A stretch of 64,000 nt of DNA, from assembly GCA_016710765.1 (NCBI GenBank), contig JADJUJ010000008.1, positions 124,001-188,000 of the forward strand, written 5' to 3'. A model generated the notes under the pieces. That model did not search any database, was not told the DNA's origin, and was given only the letters and a program-made list of their open reading frames with translations. This document shows positions 1 through 9,973 of this stretch, in pieces (position 1 is the first letter of the stretch; the number at the start of each line of letters is the position of its first letter). The DNA comes from Lewinellaceae bacterium (GTDB lineage: Bacteria; Bacteroidota; Bacteroidia; Chitinophagales; Saprospiraceae). A program made the translations under genes and the position numbers.

Positions 1-1189
1 TCAATGGGCTCGCCCAGTTGTTTGCCGCCGGCGTAAATCTGCTCCCCGCTTTTGACGGCGATGGGGTCGGCTTCGCCGGTAACGAAAGAGTAATCAACTT
101 GTGCTTTTCCTTTCAACAGGATCCCATCTGCGGGGATCAACTCGGCGTTGCGAACAACTATAATGTCGCCGGGCTCAAGCCGTTGTATGGGTACGGCTGC
201 TTCTGTTTGATCGTTGTGCTTAAGCGTAGCGGCAACCGAAAATAGGACTTATAATCGCGGTCGAAAGACAACTGGTGATAGGTTTTTTGCGGAAACCATT
301 TACCAGTTAGCAGGAAAAAAATGAGTCCTGCAAAGGAATCAAGGTATCCTGCCCCTGTGCCGGATAGAATTTCATAAGCCGACCGGCCGAAGAGCATGAG
401 GATGCCCAGCGACAGTGGCACATCGATGTTGAGGTGCCCAACCTTGAGGCCGCTCCAGGCCGAAACGAGGTAGTCCTTGGCACTGTACAGCAGCACCGGC
501 AGGGCCAGCAGGAGGTTGATGTAGCAAAAACACGAAAGTACCAGGCAGCATGTTCCAGCCCCAGGTACTCCGGAAAACTGAGCAGCATAATGTTGCCAAA
601 AAGCGAAACCGGCCAGTCCTATTTTATAGTACAGGGAACGGTCAATAGGGTGGGGGGCTCCTTCTCCGCTTACATCGCCGAGATTGATTTCCGGGGCATA
701 ACCGATGCTGGAAAGCAGAGAGGCGAGTTTGCGCAAGCTGGTTTCTTCCTCCAGAAAATGAATCGTGACCTGTTTTTTGAGGAAATTTGTTTTGGAGTGC
801 AGAACGCCTTTGTCGAGGCGGTAAAGGTGCTCCAACAACCAGATGCAAGAGGCACAATGCATTTGTGGCAGGTAAAACTCTACCCGTGCACTGTGTCCAT
901 CGCTGAAGCGTATAAGTTTTTTGCGAACCTCCTCGTCGTCGAGCCAGGTATAAGCACGGGCATCGCGGCGGTCGCGAAGAGTAATGCCAGGATTTTCATC
1001 GAGGGTGTAATACTGACAAAGTTCGTTGGTCTGAAGGATTTCATACACCATCTGGCAGCCTTCACAGCAGAAAAACTTGTCCTCCAGATGAAGCCGGTCA
1101 TCCGGGCAAGTATCGTGGCAGTGATAGCATTGGTGGTGCACAACCGGCGGCTCTTGGCCGGAAACAGACAGGACAGCGCGATCCTTCAT
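1..1189 (-). CDS. CcoI/FixI-like copper P-type ATPase, N-terminal part, frameshifted
   Basis: Heavy-metal P1B-type ATPase of the kind that supplies copper for cbb3 oxidase assembly. The N-terminus has a Cys-rich metal-binding region (CYHC, then FFCCEGC) followed by an HMA-like domain with CASC, then membrane segments (LNIDVPLSLGILMLFGRSAYE) and the family signature LSFDRDYKSYF. The actuator domain with IPADG and VTGEADP continues in another frame down to position 1, so the gene runs out of the window. The frame breaks three times, near 597 (T5 where T4 fits), 523 (T5 where T6 fits) and 240 (T4 where T5 fits). Each is a one-base change in a T run and each restores the family sequence, so sequencing error is likelier than decay. 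Copper specificity and the link to cbb3 oxidase come from the family; no cco gene is visible. Confidence 0.8.
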
Positions 1190-1367
1190 ACGCGATGAAT
1201 GGGTTTTAATTTTGCCCTACAAAGATCGGCCGGGTAGTTTGGGGGCATCGATGAGCGCCATCAGTCTGCGGATTGACATTCATCAAAAACATTCCCGGAA
1301 ATTGTGCGCATCTTTGCGGTGCAGGAGCCGCAATCCACGAAAAGTACAACAAAACCGTTTTTGCGTC

Positions 1368-1400
1368 CTTGCAAAGGAGAAGTGATGGGCCGCATCTTTG
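1368..1400 (+). promoter_or_regulatory. possible promoter of the thioredoxin gene
   Basis: CTTG at 1368-1371 and CATCTTTG at 1393-1400 are 21 bases apart, each one mismatch from the Bacteroidota TTTG / TAnnTTTG pattern. They lie 35 bases before the start codon. The match is weak. Confidence 0.3.
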
Positions 1401-1434
1401 TGGTATCAAATTTACTTCTACTAAAATTACGAAA

Positions 1435-1746
1435 ATGACTTTTTCTGAATTAATTCGCAGCGAAAAACCAGTACTGATCGACTTTTCCGCTGAATGGTGT
1501 GGTCCATGCAAAGCCTTGGCGCCCATTCTGGAGGATGTTAAGCGCAAGATGGGTGATCGTGCTACAATCGTTAAACTGGATGTCGACCGCAACCGTGCAG
1601 TAGCCTCTTCCTATAATATTATGGCTGTGCCAACGATGATCATTTTCCAGAAAGGCAAACCCGTTTGGCGCAAATCCGGTGTTGCTCCTGCGTCAGAATT
1701 GATCCAGGCTATTGAAAAATTTAGCACCGAAAGCACCGTGAAATAG
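1435..1746 (+). CDS. trxA: thioredoxin
   Basis: A 103-residue thioredoxin, the usual length for the family, with the redox centre WCGPC at residues 21-25 and the cis-proline motif VPT near residue 67. It reduces protein disulfides in the cytoplasm; no signal peptide is present. An upstream extension to 1273 is open in frame but codes for unrelated residues, so the ATG at 1435, where the thioredoxin fold begins, was chosen. It sits 48 bases before the DUF983 gene on the same strand and may be co-transcribed with it. Confidence 0.9.
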   Translation: MTFSELIRSEKPVLIDFSAEWCGPCKALAPILEDVKRKMGDRATIVKLDVDRNRAVASSYNIMAVPTMIIFQKGKPVWRKSGVAPASELIQAIEKFSTESTVK

Positions 1747-1793
1747 GCTGTAAATAGCCCGGTCATGATGAATAATATAACCGTAACCCAACC

Positions 1794-2210
1794 ATGTCAT
1801 TGTTGAAAAAGGGGTCCAAAGCCTACAGTATTGCCCATTTAAAATGCCCACGCTGCCATGAAGGAGATACCTTTCAAACAGGCAGCTGGTCGTTTGTAAA
1901 GCCCTTTGATATGCTGGAACGCTGCCCAAAGTGCAACCTGAATTATTTTCCGGAGCCGGGGTACTACTACGGTGCTATGTTCATCTCCTATGTTTGGACG
2001 GCCTGGTTTAGCTTGATCATTATTCTCTTTTTTAACTGGTATTTGGGCTGGAATGTAGATTTGTCCTTTGGGGTTTTGATTGCTTTTATGCTGGTTAATT
2101 TTGTTTGGATTTTCCGTGTGTCCCGTTTGATGTGGATCAACGTCAATGTAAAATACAATCCGCATGCCATTGAAAAATACCAGGAATCGCAACTTGAAAC
2201 CGGCGGGTAA
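1794..2210 (+). CDS. DUF983 family membrane protein
   Basis: A 138-residue protein with two CPxC pairs in the first 50 residues (KCPRC and RCPKC), as in a small zinc ribbon, then PGYYYGAMFISY and two hydrophobic segments at roughly residues 60-85 and 90-112. This is the DUF983 pattern. The biochemical role is unknown; in Bacteroidota and Alphaproteobacteria the family often sits near respiratory genes. Here it lies between thioredoxin and sulfide:quinone reductase, with a CcoI-like ATPase nearby, which agrees with a redox or respiration setting but does not prove it. Confidence 0.8.
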   Translation: MSLLKKGSKAYSIAHLKCPRCHEGDTFQTGSWSFVKPFDMLERCPKCNLNYFPEPGYYYGAMFISYVWTAWFSLIIILFFNWYLGWNVDLSFGVLIAFMLVNFVWIFRVSRLMWINVNVKYNPHAIEKYQESQLETGG

Positions 2211-2315
2211 ATTTACTTATCGATAAAAAGTGCAACACACCCGTTGATTCTGCCTGCTCCTGATATGCTGTATGTCGGAACTTTGAGTATTCAATGAAAC
2301 CAATATTAACGTATC

Positions 2316-3524
2316 ATGAAACAGCATTTTCAAATCCTGATTATCGGTGGTGGCAATGCCGGTATCTCTTTGGCTGCCCAACTCTATCGCAAGGATTCCA
2401 AGCTCGATATTGGCATACTGGACCCGGCCGAAAAACACTACTACCAGCCAGCCTGGACTTTGGTAGGCGCTGGCGTCTTTGACCAAAAAGCTACGGAGCG
2501 TACAGAAGCGTCCGTTATGCCTAAAAAGGCGACCTGGCTGAAAGAAGCCGCTGCATCCTTTGAACCAGAACAAAATACCGTGGTAAGTGCCGGAGGAAAC
2601 CGGTACACCTACGACTATCTTGTGGTGGCGCCTGGTATCCAACTCGACTGGCATAAAATAAAAGGTCTGGAAGGCAACCTTGGCAGAAATGGCATTACGT
2701 CCAACTATCTGTACAACATGGCGCCCTATACCTGGGAAGCACTGCAGAAAACCAAGAAAGGCAAGGCGATTTTTACGAACCCCAATACGCCCATCAAATG
2801 TGGCGGCGCACCGCAAAAAATCATGTACCTGGCTTCCGACTATTGGCGTAAGCAAGGGCTGCTGGGTGATGTCAATGTCCATTTTTATTCTGGCGGCGGA
2901 ATCATATTCGGTGTGCCCAAATATGCCGCTACGCTGAACAAAGTCATTGAGCGCTACCATATTGCAACGCATTTTCTCCACAATCTGGTGGAAATCAAAG
3001 CCGACGATAAACTGGCCATTTTTGATGTCTACAAAGATGGGCAAGTTGTTGGTCAGGAGACCGTGGATTTTGAAATGATCCATATCACCCCTCCTCAAAG
3101 CGCGCCCGATTTTCTCAAAAATAGCCCGCTCGCTGTAACCGATAGCCCATTGGGGTGGGTGGACGTGGATAAGTTCACCTTCCAGCACAACCGCTATCCG
3201 AATGTATTCTCCATCGGAGATGCCTCCAGCACGCCAAATGCAAAAACCGGAGCTGCCATTCGCAAGCAGGTGCCGGTACTGGTCCAGCAAATGATCAGCC
3301 TGATACACGAGGGAAAATTGGCCGATGCCCAATACAGCGGTTACGGCTCCTGCCCATTGGTTACAGGTTACGGAAAACTGGTACTGGCCGAATTTGATTA
3401 CAACAACGAGCCGATGGAGACTTTCCCATTCGACCAAAGCAAGGAACGCTGGTCGATGTATCAGATGAAAACAAAGGTGCTGCCCTGGCTCTACTGGAAT
3501 AAAATCCTGAACGGCACAGCATAA
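2316..3524 (+). CDS. sqr: sulfide:quinone oxidoreductase (FAD-dependent)
   Basis: A 402-residue flavoprotein of the two-dinucleotide-binding-domain superfamily, close to type II sulfide:quinone reductase. It has the N-terminal FAD motif IIGGGNAGISLA (residues 9-20), YDYLVVAPG near residue 99, and FSIGDASSTPNAKT near residue 298. Two cysteines fit the redox pair of the family: Cys162 in KCGGAPQK and Cys346 in GSCPLVTGYGK. The enzyme would oxidise sulfide to polysulfide and pass electrons to menaquinone at the inner membrane face. The last 40 residues are hydrophobic and aromatic, as expected for monotopic membrane attachment. A related NAD(P)/FAD oxidoreductase is possible, but the cysteine pair favours SQR. 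Confidence 0.85.
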   Translation: MKQHFQILIIGGGNAGISLAAQLYRKDSKLDIGILDPAEKHYYQPAWTLVGAGVFDQKATERTEASVMPKKATWLKEAAASFEPEQNTVVSAGGNRYTYDYLVVAPGIQLDWHKIKGLEGNLGRNGITSNYLYNMAPYTWEALQKTKKGKAIFTNPNTPIKCGGAPQKIMYLASDYWRKQGLLGDVNVHFYSGGGIIFGVPKYAATLNKVIERYHIATHFLHNLVEIKADDKLAIFDVYKDGQVVGQETVDFEMIHITPPQSAPDFLKNSPLAVTDSPLGWVDVDKFTFQHNRYPNVFSIGDASSTPNAKTGAAIRKQVPVLVQQMISLIHEGKLADAQYSGYGSCPLVTGYGKLVLAEFDYNNEPMETFPFDQSKERWSMYQMKTKVLPWLYWNKILNGTA

Positions 3525-3543
3525 TAGGGTTTTCAACTTAGCT

Positions 3544-3568
3544 GGGCATTAGCCATTGGCTAATGCCC
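3544..3568 (+). terminator. stem-loop after the sqr gene
   Basis: GGGCATTAGCC and GGCTAATGCCC form a perfect 11-bp stem with a 3-base loop, 20 bases after the sqr stop. No T run follows, so it may act as an RNA 3' end or stabiliser rather than a classical intrinsic terminator. Confidence 0.5.
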
Positions 3569-3673
3569 GGATGAACCTATATGACGATAAATCCGTTTAA
3601 TAAGGTGGTTGGAATGGCATAGGTTAACATGATGCATTCCAACCACCAATAATCCAACAAACCAAAACAGTTT

Positions 3674-4567
3674 ATGTCCAAGAAAATTCCAACGTATAGT
3701 ATTTGTAACCTGATGGGCACCGACCAGTGCGTAGCGGAATTCAATGTATTGCGACTCTCGGAATACCGGGAAATGCATCCGGATTTGAAGTTTCCGCACC
3801 GACACAGTTTTTATCAGATTGCCCTACTTACTGAAGGGGGGGGAGAACATTCAATCGATTTCAATACGTACCCCGCCAGAGAGCATCAGGTGTATTACAT
3901 GGCGCCTGGACAGATTCATACCTGGAATTTTACACCGGAAACTGATGGCTACATCGTCAATTTCAACGAGAGTTTTTTTACGGCGATTTGCCATAACCCC
4001 AATTTCGTCAACGATTTCCCCCTGTTCAACACCATCAGCGGGCAGCCGGTAAATGTACTGGAAACCGAGTGTTGCAGTGAAATTCACGGGTTGTTGGAAC
4101 GCATGCTACTCGAGTACCAGAGCGATTCCGACTATAAGCAAGACTACCTCCGGGCTCTCTTGCTGCAACTGCTGGTGATGTTGTCGCGAAACATGCCAAC
4201 CAAAACCACCAGCCCCATCAGCAGGCACCAAATTACCGTGCTGCGCAATTTTGAGCGTTTGATTGAACAGTTTTATCGGGAAAAACGCCTCCCGCGCGAC
4301 TATGCTGAGATGCTCTATATCACCCCCAACCACCTCAATGCGCTTACCAATTCGGTTGTGGGCAAACCCGCAGGTGAATTGATCCGTGACCGGGTTATCC
4401 TGGAAGCGAAGCGCTTGCTGGTGAACTCGGATTATACCATTGCGCAGATTGCAGACATGCTTGCGTTTGAGGACAACGCCTATTTTACACGCTTTTTCAA
4501 AAAGTATACCAGCATGGCGCCTGAGATTTTCCGCCAGGAATATCAGAATGACCTGGTCGTAAGTTGA
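3674..4567 (+). CDS. AraC family transcriptional regulator
   Basis: A 297-residue regulator with an N-terminal cupin-like sensing domain (PHRHSFYQIALL at residues 40-51, then HQVYYMAPGQIHTW) and a C-terminal double helix-turn-helix of AraC type from about residue 195, including AEMLYITPNHLNALTN and the second helix region IAQIADMLAFEDNAYFTRFFKK. The ligand cannot be read from the sequence; cupin AraC proteins often sense sugars or small organic molecules. It is followed after 42 bases by the triple-tyrosine regulator on the same strand, so two regulators precede the glucan locus. The ATG at 3674 puts the cupin domain in full. Confidence 0.85.
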   Translation: MSKKIPTYSICNLMGTDQCVAEFNVLRLSEYREMHPDLKFPHRHSFYQIALLTEGGGEHSIDFNTYPAREHQVYYMAPGQIHTWNFTPETDGYIVNFNESFFTAICHNPNFVNDFPLFNTISGQPVNVLETECCSEIHGLLERMLLEYQSDSDYKQDYLRALLLQLLVMLSRNMPTKTTSPISRHQITVLRNFERLIEQFYREKRLPRDYAEMLYITPNHLNALTNSVVGKPAGELIRDRVILEAKRLLVNSDYTIAQIADMLAFEDNAYFTRFFKKYTSMAPEIFRQEYQNDLVVS

Positions 4568-4609
4568 TTATAGGCTTGGTTTGACCAAAAGCTGCTTTCT
4601 TTGTTCCTG

Positions 4610-7372
4610 ATGGATTCGTTTATGCGGCTAGGGAACATATTTTCTATTATTCTACTGGTAGGGACAGTCTTTGGTTTGCAAGGACAGGATGTTCCGCGTA
4701 TCCGAAGTTTCAGTCCTGAAGCGTATCAGGGCCAAAACCAAAACTGGGCATTGGCACAATCGGCAGAGGGCTGGATTTATGCCGGGAACAATGGAGGGTT
4801 GCTGGAATTCGATGGGACGCATTGGAGCAACTACACCCTTCCTGACCACCAAACCGTTCGCGCGGTGGAGGCAGGACCGGATGGCCGTATATACTGTGGT
4901 GGCTTCGCTGAATTTGGGTATTGGGAGCGCAGTTTGTACGGCGAGCTGGTTTACCACTCGCTGAGCGAACAGTTGCCCAAAGGCGCATTGGGCAACGAAG
5001 AAATATGGCATATTCTGTCAACCGGAGATGGTATCCTGTTTCAGTCGTTTTCTGCACTTTACAAATACGATTTTAAACAATTGTCGGTGCTTAAGCCACC
5101 CAACTCCATCATGTTTGCGCAACTTGTGGACGGAAGGGTTTTGGTACCGGTTATCAACAACGGGCTATTTGAGCTGCTCCCCGACAACACCTTTCGTTTG
5201 TTGCCGGGTACTGCAATGCTGGCGAGCCATATTGTGCAATTCCTGCTCTCCAATGGGAAGGGGGGCATTTGGGCTGGTACCACTGATTCGGGCATTTTTG
5301 AAATTACCGGTGACCAATGTGTGCCCTGGCAAAATCCGCTGAACGCAGATTTGTCCAAATACCAGCTCAACAAAGCCCTGGCTTTGCGCAAGGGTGGTTG
5401 GGTGCTGGGTACCATTCAAAATGGCGTTTATATTCTTGATGCCTCCGGTGCGCGTGTCATGCACCTGGATCGTGGAAACGGATTACAGAATAACACCGTC
5501 TTGTCGCTGCTGGAAGACCAAAGCGGCAACCTTATTGTTGGGCTTGACCGCGGAATAGATTATGTTTCCTTAAAGGATCCTCTTCGGTTTTACATTGATC
5601 AGAAAGGTGCTCTTGGCACGGTGTATACTGCGGCCCTGCGCAAGGGCATGCTATATGTTGGTACCAATCAGGGGCTTTTTGTCCGGCCATATTGCAACAG
5701 CAGTACCTGTACAGAAGGTTTCCAGCTAGTTCCGGGTACACAAGGACAGGTCTGGGATCTACAGGAACTGGATGGACAATTGTTGTGTGGGCACAACAAC
5801 GGTACCTACTTGATTGAAGGACGAAAAGCCAATCGTATTTCTACCATTACCGGAGGTTGGTCGCTGGCGCTTGTGCCCGGCTGGCCCGATTATATTATGC
5901 AGAGTACCTACACCGGTTTGGTGGTGTACAGTAAAGCCGCTGGGCAGGGCTGGCGTTTCAGCCATCGGGTGGAAGGTTTGCGTGAACCCTTGCGAAAGAT
6001 TGTATTTGATGCCGATGGAAACATCTGGGCAGCCCCCCCCCACCGCGGTTTGTATCGCATCAGATTAGATCAGGATTTGAAATCGGTAGCGGAATTGCAG
6101 CTTTTTTCCACCGAAAACGGACTGCCTACTGACCATCAGCTGGGAATCGAAAAAATAGGGCAGCAAGTGATACTCAACAGTTTTTTAGGTCCGCTAGCGG
6201 TAGAAAAAAAGCAAGGTCAGTGGTCCTTTCAGTTGTTGCCCGATGCCCAGAAAGGGGAGCGTTGGTTTCCAGGTAATGGTACGGAGCGCTTTGTGTTGAA
6301 TCCCGATGGGCTGAGCATGATGGCGGACACACAGCAATGGCATTTTCAATTGCGGCTGGTTCCTTTGTACGAAAAGGCAGTAGCCCTGGATGCTGAACAA
6401 TATCTTTTTTGCCTGGAGGACGGATTTGCAATACTCGATCGCCGCCAATTGTCGCGGTATCGGAAAGCCCAAGCGGCACCGGTGCAGTTGCGTTCAGTCT
6501 GCTCCGTTAATGGACATTTCGGCTCACTTCAGGGCGAAGTATGGGTGTTTCCTGCAGAGGACAACAGCCTTGTTTTTAGGTTTGCTTCACCCAGTTTCGA
6601 TGTGGCGCCACGGTTTTCGGTAAAACTGGAGGGTTTTGATCGTGATTGGTCGGACTGGCAGGTTACCCGGGAAAAAAGTTATAACAATCTTTCGCCGGGG
6701 TCTTACACCTTCTGGGTACGTTCAGACGCTGGCGGACCAGAAGCCAGCATACGTATCCGGATTTCCAGGCCATGGTACCAGTCGTATTGGATGCTGTTGG
6801 TATACCTATCACTTACCTTGTTACTTGCCTGGTTGGCTGAAAAAATGTACCGTCACCGGCTTGGCCGGCAGGAACAAAGAATGGAGGAAGAAAACCAGCG
6901 CGAGCTGTCGCGTCAAAAAGCGGAAGCAGAGCGCGAAATGCTGGCCCTGGAAGTGAACAACAAGAGTAGGGAGCTGTCGAATGCCGCCCTGAACCTCATT
7001 AGGAAAAACGAGGTGTTGCAGCACCTGAAGGATGCCCTTATAAACGCCAAAAAAGAGAACCCTCAGGCCATGGGGAAACTGGTGCGGCAAATTGACCAGC
7101 ATCTGGAAAGCGACCACGATTGGGAGGTGTTCGAAGAATCGTTCAGCAAGGTACACGACGATTTTTTTAAAAGGCTTATGACAGAATTCCCGGAACTCAC
7201 CCATGGTGATCTGCGCTTGGCCGCCTTTTTAAAGATGAATTTATCCTCCAAGGAAATTGCGCCTTTGCTCAACATCTCCGTGCGTGGGGTAGAGAACAAA
7301 CGCTACCGTTTGCGCAAAAAACTGGGCTTGCCAGAAGATGGGAACCTGACAGAATTCATGGTGGCCTATTGA
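4610..7372 (+). CDS. triple-tyrosine sensor/LuxR-type regulator
   Basis: A membrane-anchored one-protein sensor-regulator of about 920 residues. A signal segment (LGNIFSIILLVGTVFGLQG) is followed by a beta-propeller of repeated units with GIWAGTTDSGIFE and GNLIVGLDRGIDY signatures, a Y_Y_Y domain (KLEGFDRDWSDW to YNNLSPGSYTFWVRS), one transmembrane helix (SYWMLLVYLSLTLLLAWLAE), a coiled coil rich in E, Q and R, and a C-terminal helix-turn-helix (LRLAAFLKMNLSSKEIAPLL, VRGVENKRYRLRKKLGL). This architecture senses envelope signals, often oligosaccharides, and binds DNA directly; no kinase domain is seen. The longer open frame starts with TTG at 4601; ATG 4610 or 4622 is likelier because the signal segment follows at once. 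It may control the nearby glucanase genes (inference). Confidence 0.85.
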   Translation: MDSFMRLGNIFSIILLVGTVFGLQGQDVPRIRSFSPEAYQGQNQNWALAQSAEGWIYAGNNGGLLEFDGTHWSNYTLPDHQTVRAVEAGPDGRIYCGGFAEFGYWERSLYGELVYHSLSEQLPKGALGNEEIWHILSTGDGILFQSFSALYKYDFKQLSVLKPPNSIMFAQLVDGRVLVPVINNGLFELLPDNTFRLLPGTAMLASHIVQFLLSNGKGGIWAGTTDSGIFEITGDQCVPWQNPLNADLSKYQLNKALALRKGGWVLGTIQNGVYILDASGARVMHLDRGNGLQNNTVLSLLEDQSGNLIVGLDRGIDYVSLKDPLRFYIDQKGALGTVYTAALRKGMLYVGTNQGLFVRPYCNSSTCTEGFQLVPGTQGQVWDLQELDGQLLCGHNNGTYLIEGRKANRISTITGGWSLALVPGWPDYIMQSTYTGLVVYSKAAGQGWRFSHRVEGLREPLRKIVFDADGNIWAAPPHRGLYRIRLDQDLKSVAELQLFSTENGLPTDHQLGIEKIGQQVILNSFLGPLAVEKKQGQWSFQLLPDAQKGERWFPGNGTERFVLNPDGLSMMADTQQWHFQLRLVPLYEKAVALDAEQYLFCLEDGFAILDRRQLSRYRKAQAAPVQLRSVCSVNGHFGSLQGEVWVFPAEDNSLVFRFASPSFDVAPRFSVKLEGFDRDWSDWQVTREKSYNNLSPGSYTFWVRSDAGGPEASIRIRISRPWYQSYWMLLVYLSLTLLLAWLAEKMYRHRLGRQEQRMEEENQRELSRQKAEAEREMLALEVNNKSRELSNAALNLIRKNEVLQHLKDALINAKKENPQAMGKLVRQIDQHLESDHDWEVFEESFSKVHDDFFKRLMTEFPELTHGDLRLAAFLKMNLSSKEIAPLLNISVRGVENKRYRLRKKLGLPEDGNLTEFMVAY

Positions 7373-7396
7373 GGGCAAAGCATGTGTTGTGCAGCC

Positions 7397-7420
7397 AAAT
7401 ACAGCAAAATTGCTGTATTT
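7397..7420. terminator. stem-loop between convergent genes
   Basis: AAATACAGCA and TGCTGTATTT form a perfect 10-bp stem with a 4-base loop, 25 bases after the regulator gene and between it and the convergent TonB receptor gene. The A/T-rich stem ends could serve as a terminator in either direction. Confidence 0.45.
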
Positions 7421-7583
7421 GCACCTAATCTAGGGGAAACACAAAGCAGGTTGGGGCATTTCTGGTGGTGGCAAATATTGGTAAAGGATGTCCTTTGTGT
7501 TGCCTCCAACAGCCCCTCCAACTTGCGCATATTTTGCGAAGCAAAACAGCCAAAAAATACAAGGTGATTGGGTGAACGATCTT

Positions 7584-9752
7584 TTAAAATTTAACCTCAA
7601 CGCCGGCCAAAAGGGTTCTTGGTATACCAACTTTGATGCCCTGGGGCCTTCGGGAGGCAATGTAGCGCGCATCGCCGAGGTTTTTTACACTGGCAAAAAA
7701 GCGGGTATTCCATCGGGAGTGGTTGTAGCCTGCGGAAGCATCGATTACCCAATAGGCGGGTATTTGCCCCGCTCTGCCGTTGGCCGTTGGTGTTGCGGTA
7801 TTCAGTTCATCCGTAAATTGACTGGAGGTATAGGTGCCGCTCAATTGAAGGCTCATCCCGGAAACTGTTGCCAGCCCAATGCTTTGCGTGCTCATCCATT
7901 CCGGCGCATAGGGCAATCGGTTGTTTTTAACGTTTACGGCATCCACACCCACGAAACGGTCGGTATTGAAGCGTGCATCTACCCAGGTGGCATTTCCTTC
8001 CCAATACAGCGACCAGCTGCGTTCGAGCAGTTGGCCCAGATCAAGGCGGCTGCCCAGCTCTACACCGCGGTTAAGGGTGCGGCCGGCATTGGCAAAACCG
8101 CTGCCGCTGCCACCGGAGGATACAGAAACCGGGATCACCTGTCGGGCAAAATCGATCACAAAGCCCGTACATTCGGCCTCAAAGCCTTTCTTGGCAACCA
8201 TGCGTATTCCCAATTCGTAATTCCAGCTTTCCTGCGCATCAAGTGGGAAAACCTCCCCACTTTTCGAAACCGAATTCTTAATGGCTGGCGGTGCAAAACC
8301 TTTGTGCAGACCGCCAAATACAATGGCCCGGTCGTCGATCCTGTACCGGAACCCCAGGCCCGGGATAAATGCACTGACTTCCGACGGTGATGCTATCAGC
8401 GTATCGCGGTAGCTCCCGTTGCTGGACTGGTACAGCAAAACAGCCCTTTCAAAATGGTATTGCTCTGCGCGCAGACCAAGGTGGACGTTCCAGCGGGTAC
8501 TCAATTGTACTTGATTTTGCGCGTAGGCACTAAATGCACGTCCCGGGCGGCGCTCATCATTGACCAGTGCCCCCGAAGCTGACCATGGGAGATTGCCCCT
8601 GATTTCGTGGTCAAAAGCACGTTCGGCCAGCAACCGGATACCGGTATTGAGTTCGGACTTGTATTTGCCAAGCGAATACTTCCATTGTAAGGCCGATTCC
8701 AGCCCGCCAACCTCAAAGTCGCGGTTTCGGGCCAGGGAGGACGACTGCATGTACAAGGCGCCGTTGGGAATGGTCGGGTCGCCCCAAACTACGCCAGTCT
8801 GGTTTGGCGCAGCGGCGCTGCTACTGAAGTCCTGCCGTCGCCAATACCGCGAAGTGGTGTACAGGTAAGCGTTGGTGGTCAGTTTCAGGTTGGGGTTCAG
8901 GTAGTATTTATGGGTAGCGCTGAGGGCATAGCGGCGGATCTTCAATTGGTCGTTGGGCGACAACTGGGTGTAATATGCTCCCTGGTCGAACATGTTTTGG
9001 GTGAGGCCCACGTAGGTAGCATTGGAAACCTCATCGTAAACCTGCATTTTAATGCCCAACAGCGATTTTTCACCCAGCCAAATTTTGAACCGGGCACTGA
9101 GGTCGTGCACGTTAAAACCGGTTACGCCGATCTTGTCTGCGTGTTTATACAGGTAATTGATGGCAAATCCTGTGTTTCCAACGGTATTGCCATGGCTGAG
9201 TTGTAGACTACCGTAGCCACCCGAACCGCCCCGGAACCCAATGGATGTTTGTGCCGATGAAGGCGGGTCGGCAGTAATATAGTTGATAACACCACCAATG
9301 GTTCTTGGGCCAAACATGATTTGTCCGCTTCCCTTCACCACCTCAATGGCCTGCATGCGGTCGATGGACGGGGTATAGTACAATTCCGGTTCACCGTAAG
9401 GGTTGAGTTGGATGGGAATACCGTCTTCCAGCACCAGCACATTGGTACTTCTGTCGGGGTTCAGGCCACGAATGCCAATGTTCGCCCGCAAGCCTATCCC
9501 TTCCTCATCAACAACGTGTAACCCCGGAAGTTTTCTGAATACCTCGTTGCCGCTTATCGGCGCAATGCGCTGGATAGCGATGGGTTTTACGTAACTTGCA
9601 GAACCCGGTACACTTCCAAGGAGCCGGTCCTTTTGTGCAATAATGAGCACCTGTGGTGTCTCCAGTTGGCGAATGGAGTCGGAAGCAGGTTGCGCCAAAG
9701 CGGTCAGCACACTGCTTACAAAAAACAAGATGAGAAGTTGAAAACGTTTCAT
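7584..9752 (-). CDS. TonB-dependent outer-membrane receptor (FecA-like)
   Basis: A 722-residue receptor. A signal peptide (MKRFQLLILFFVSSVLTALA) is followed by a plug domain with GNEVFRKLPGLHVVDEEG, GIRGLNPDRSTNVLVLEDG and VKGSGQIMFGPRTIGGVINYIT, then a beta-barrel ending in ASVKNLGDARYIASRRPQGIKVGIPRTLLAGVEVKF. The plug lacks the N-terminal carboxypeptidase-like domain of SusC proteins, and the sequence most resembles the ferric-citrate group of siderophore receptors. No SusD partner is adjacent. It is transcribed away from the glucanase cluster with a 221-base shared upstream region, so co-regulation is possible. The substrate is not determined: iron chelate is the family default, glucan oligosaccharide would be a guess from context. 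Confidence 0.85.
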   Translation of the reverse strand: MKRFQLLILFFVSSVLTALAQPASDSIRQLETPQVLIIAQKDRLLGSVPGSASYVKPIAIQRIAPISGNEVFRKLPGLHVVDEEGIGLRANIGIRGLNPDRSTNVLVLEDGIPIQLNPYGEPELYYTPSIDRMQAIEVVKGSGQIMFGPRTIGGVINYITADPPSSAQTSIGFRGGSGGYGSLQLSHGNTVGNTGFAINYLYKHADKIGVTGFNVHDLSARFKIWLGEKSLLGIKMQVYDEVSNATYVGLTQNMFDQGAYYTQLSPNDQLKIRRYALSATHKYYLNPNLKLTTNAYLYTTSRYWRRQDFSSSAAAPNQTGVVWGDPTIPNGALYMQSSSLARNRDFEVGGLESALQWKYSLGKYKSELNTGIRLLAERAFDHEIRGNLPWSASGALVNDERRPGRAFSAYAQNQVQLSTRWNVHLGLRAEQYHFERAVLLYQSSNGSYRDTLIASPSEVSAFIPGLGFRYRIDDRAIVFGGLHKGFAPPAIKNSVSKSGEVFPLDAQESWNYELGIRMVAKKGFEAECTGFVIDFARQVIPVSVSSGGSGSGFANAGRTLNRGVELGSRLDLGQLLERSWSLYWEGNATWVDARFNTDRFVGVDAVNVKNNRLPYAPEWMSTQSIGLATVSGMSLQLSGTYTSSQFTDELNTATPTANGRAGQIPAYWVIDASAGYNHSRWNTRFFASVKNLGDARYIASRRPQGIKVGIPRTLLAGVEVKF

Positions 9753-9973
9753 TGGTCCATAATTTATTTAGACTTATTAAAAATAGCGACTCAAAAGTAA
9801 TTGACGACTACGACCTGCACAAAATCAGCCGGAAAAAACTGTGTAAAAAAAAATTGACAAATGGGCACCGGGTAGCAATCCAGCGTCCTGGAATGGCTAC
9901 TTTCTTACTTGGTGTAGTAGTGGTGAGGTGGTAAATAGTAATACAAAGATATGTTTAACCTAATTTTATCCTG

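Noticed and set aside
2217..3536. 439-codon frame opposite sqr
   Set aside because: It covers the whole of a well-supported flavoprotein gene on the other strand and has no recognisable domain.
7584..9752. SusC-type receptor for the glucan locus
   Set aside because: The N-terminal carboxypeptidase-like extension and a SusD neighbour are missing; the plug resembles ferric-citrate receptors.
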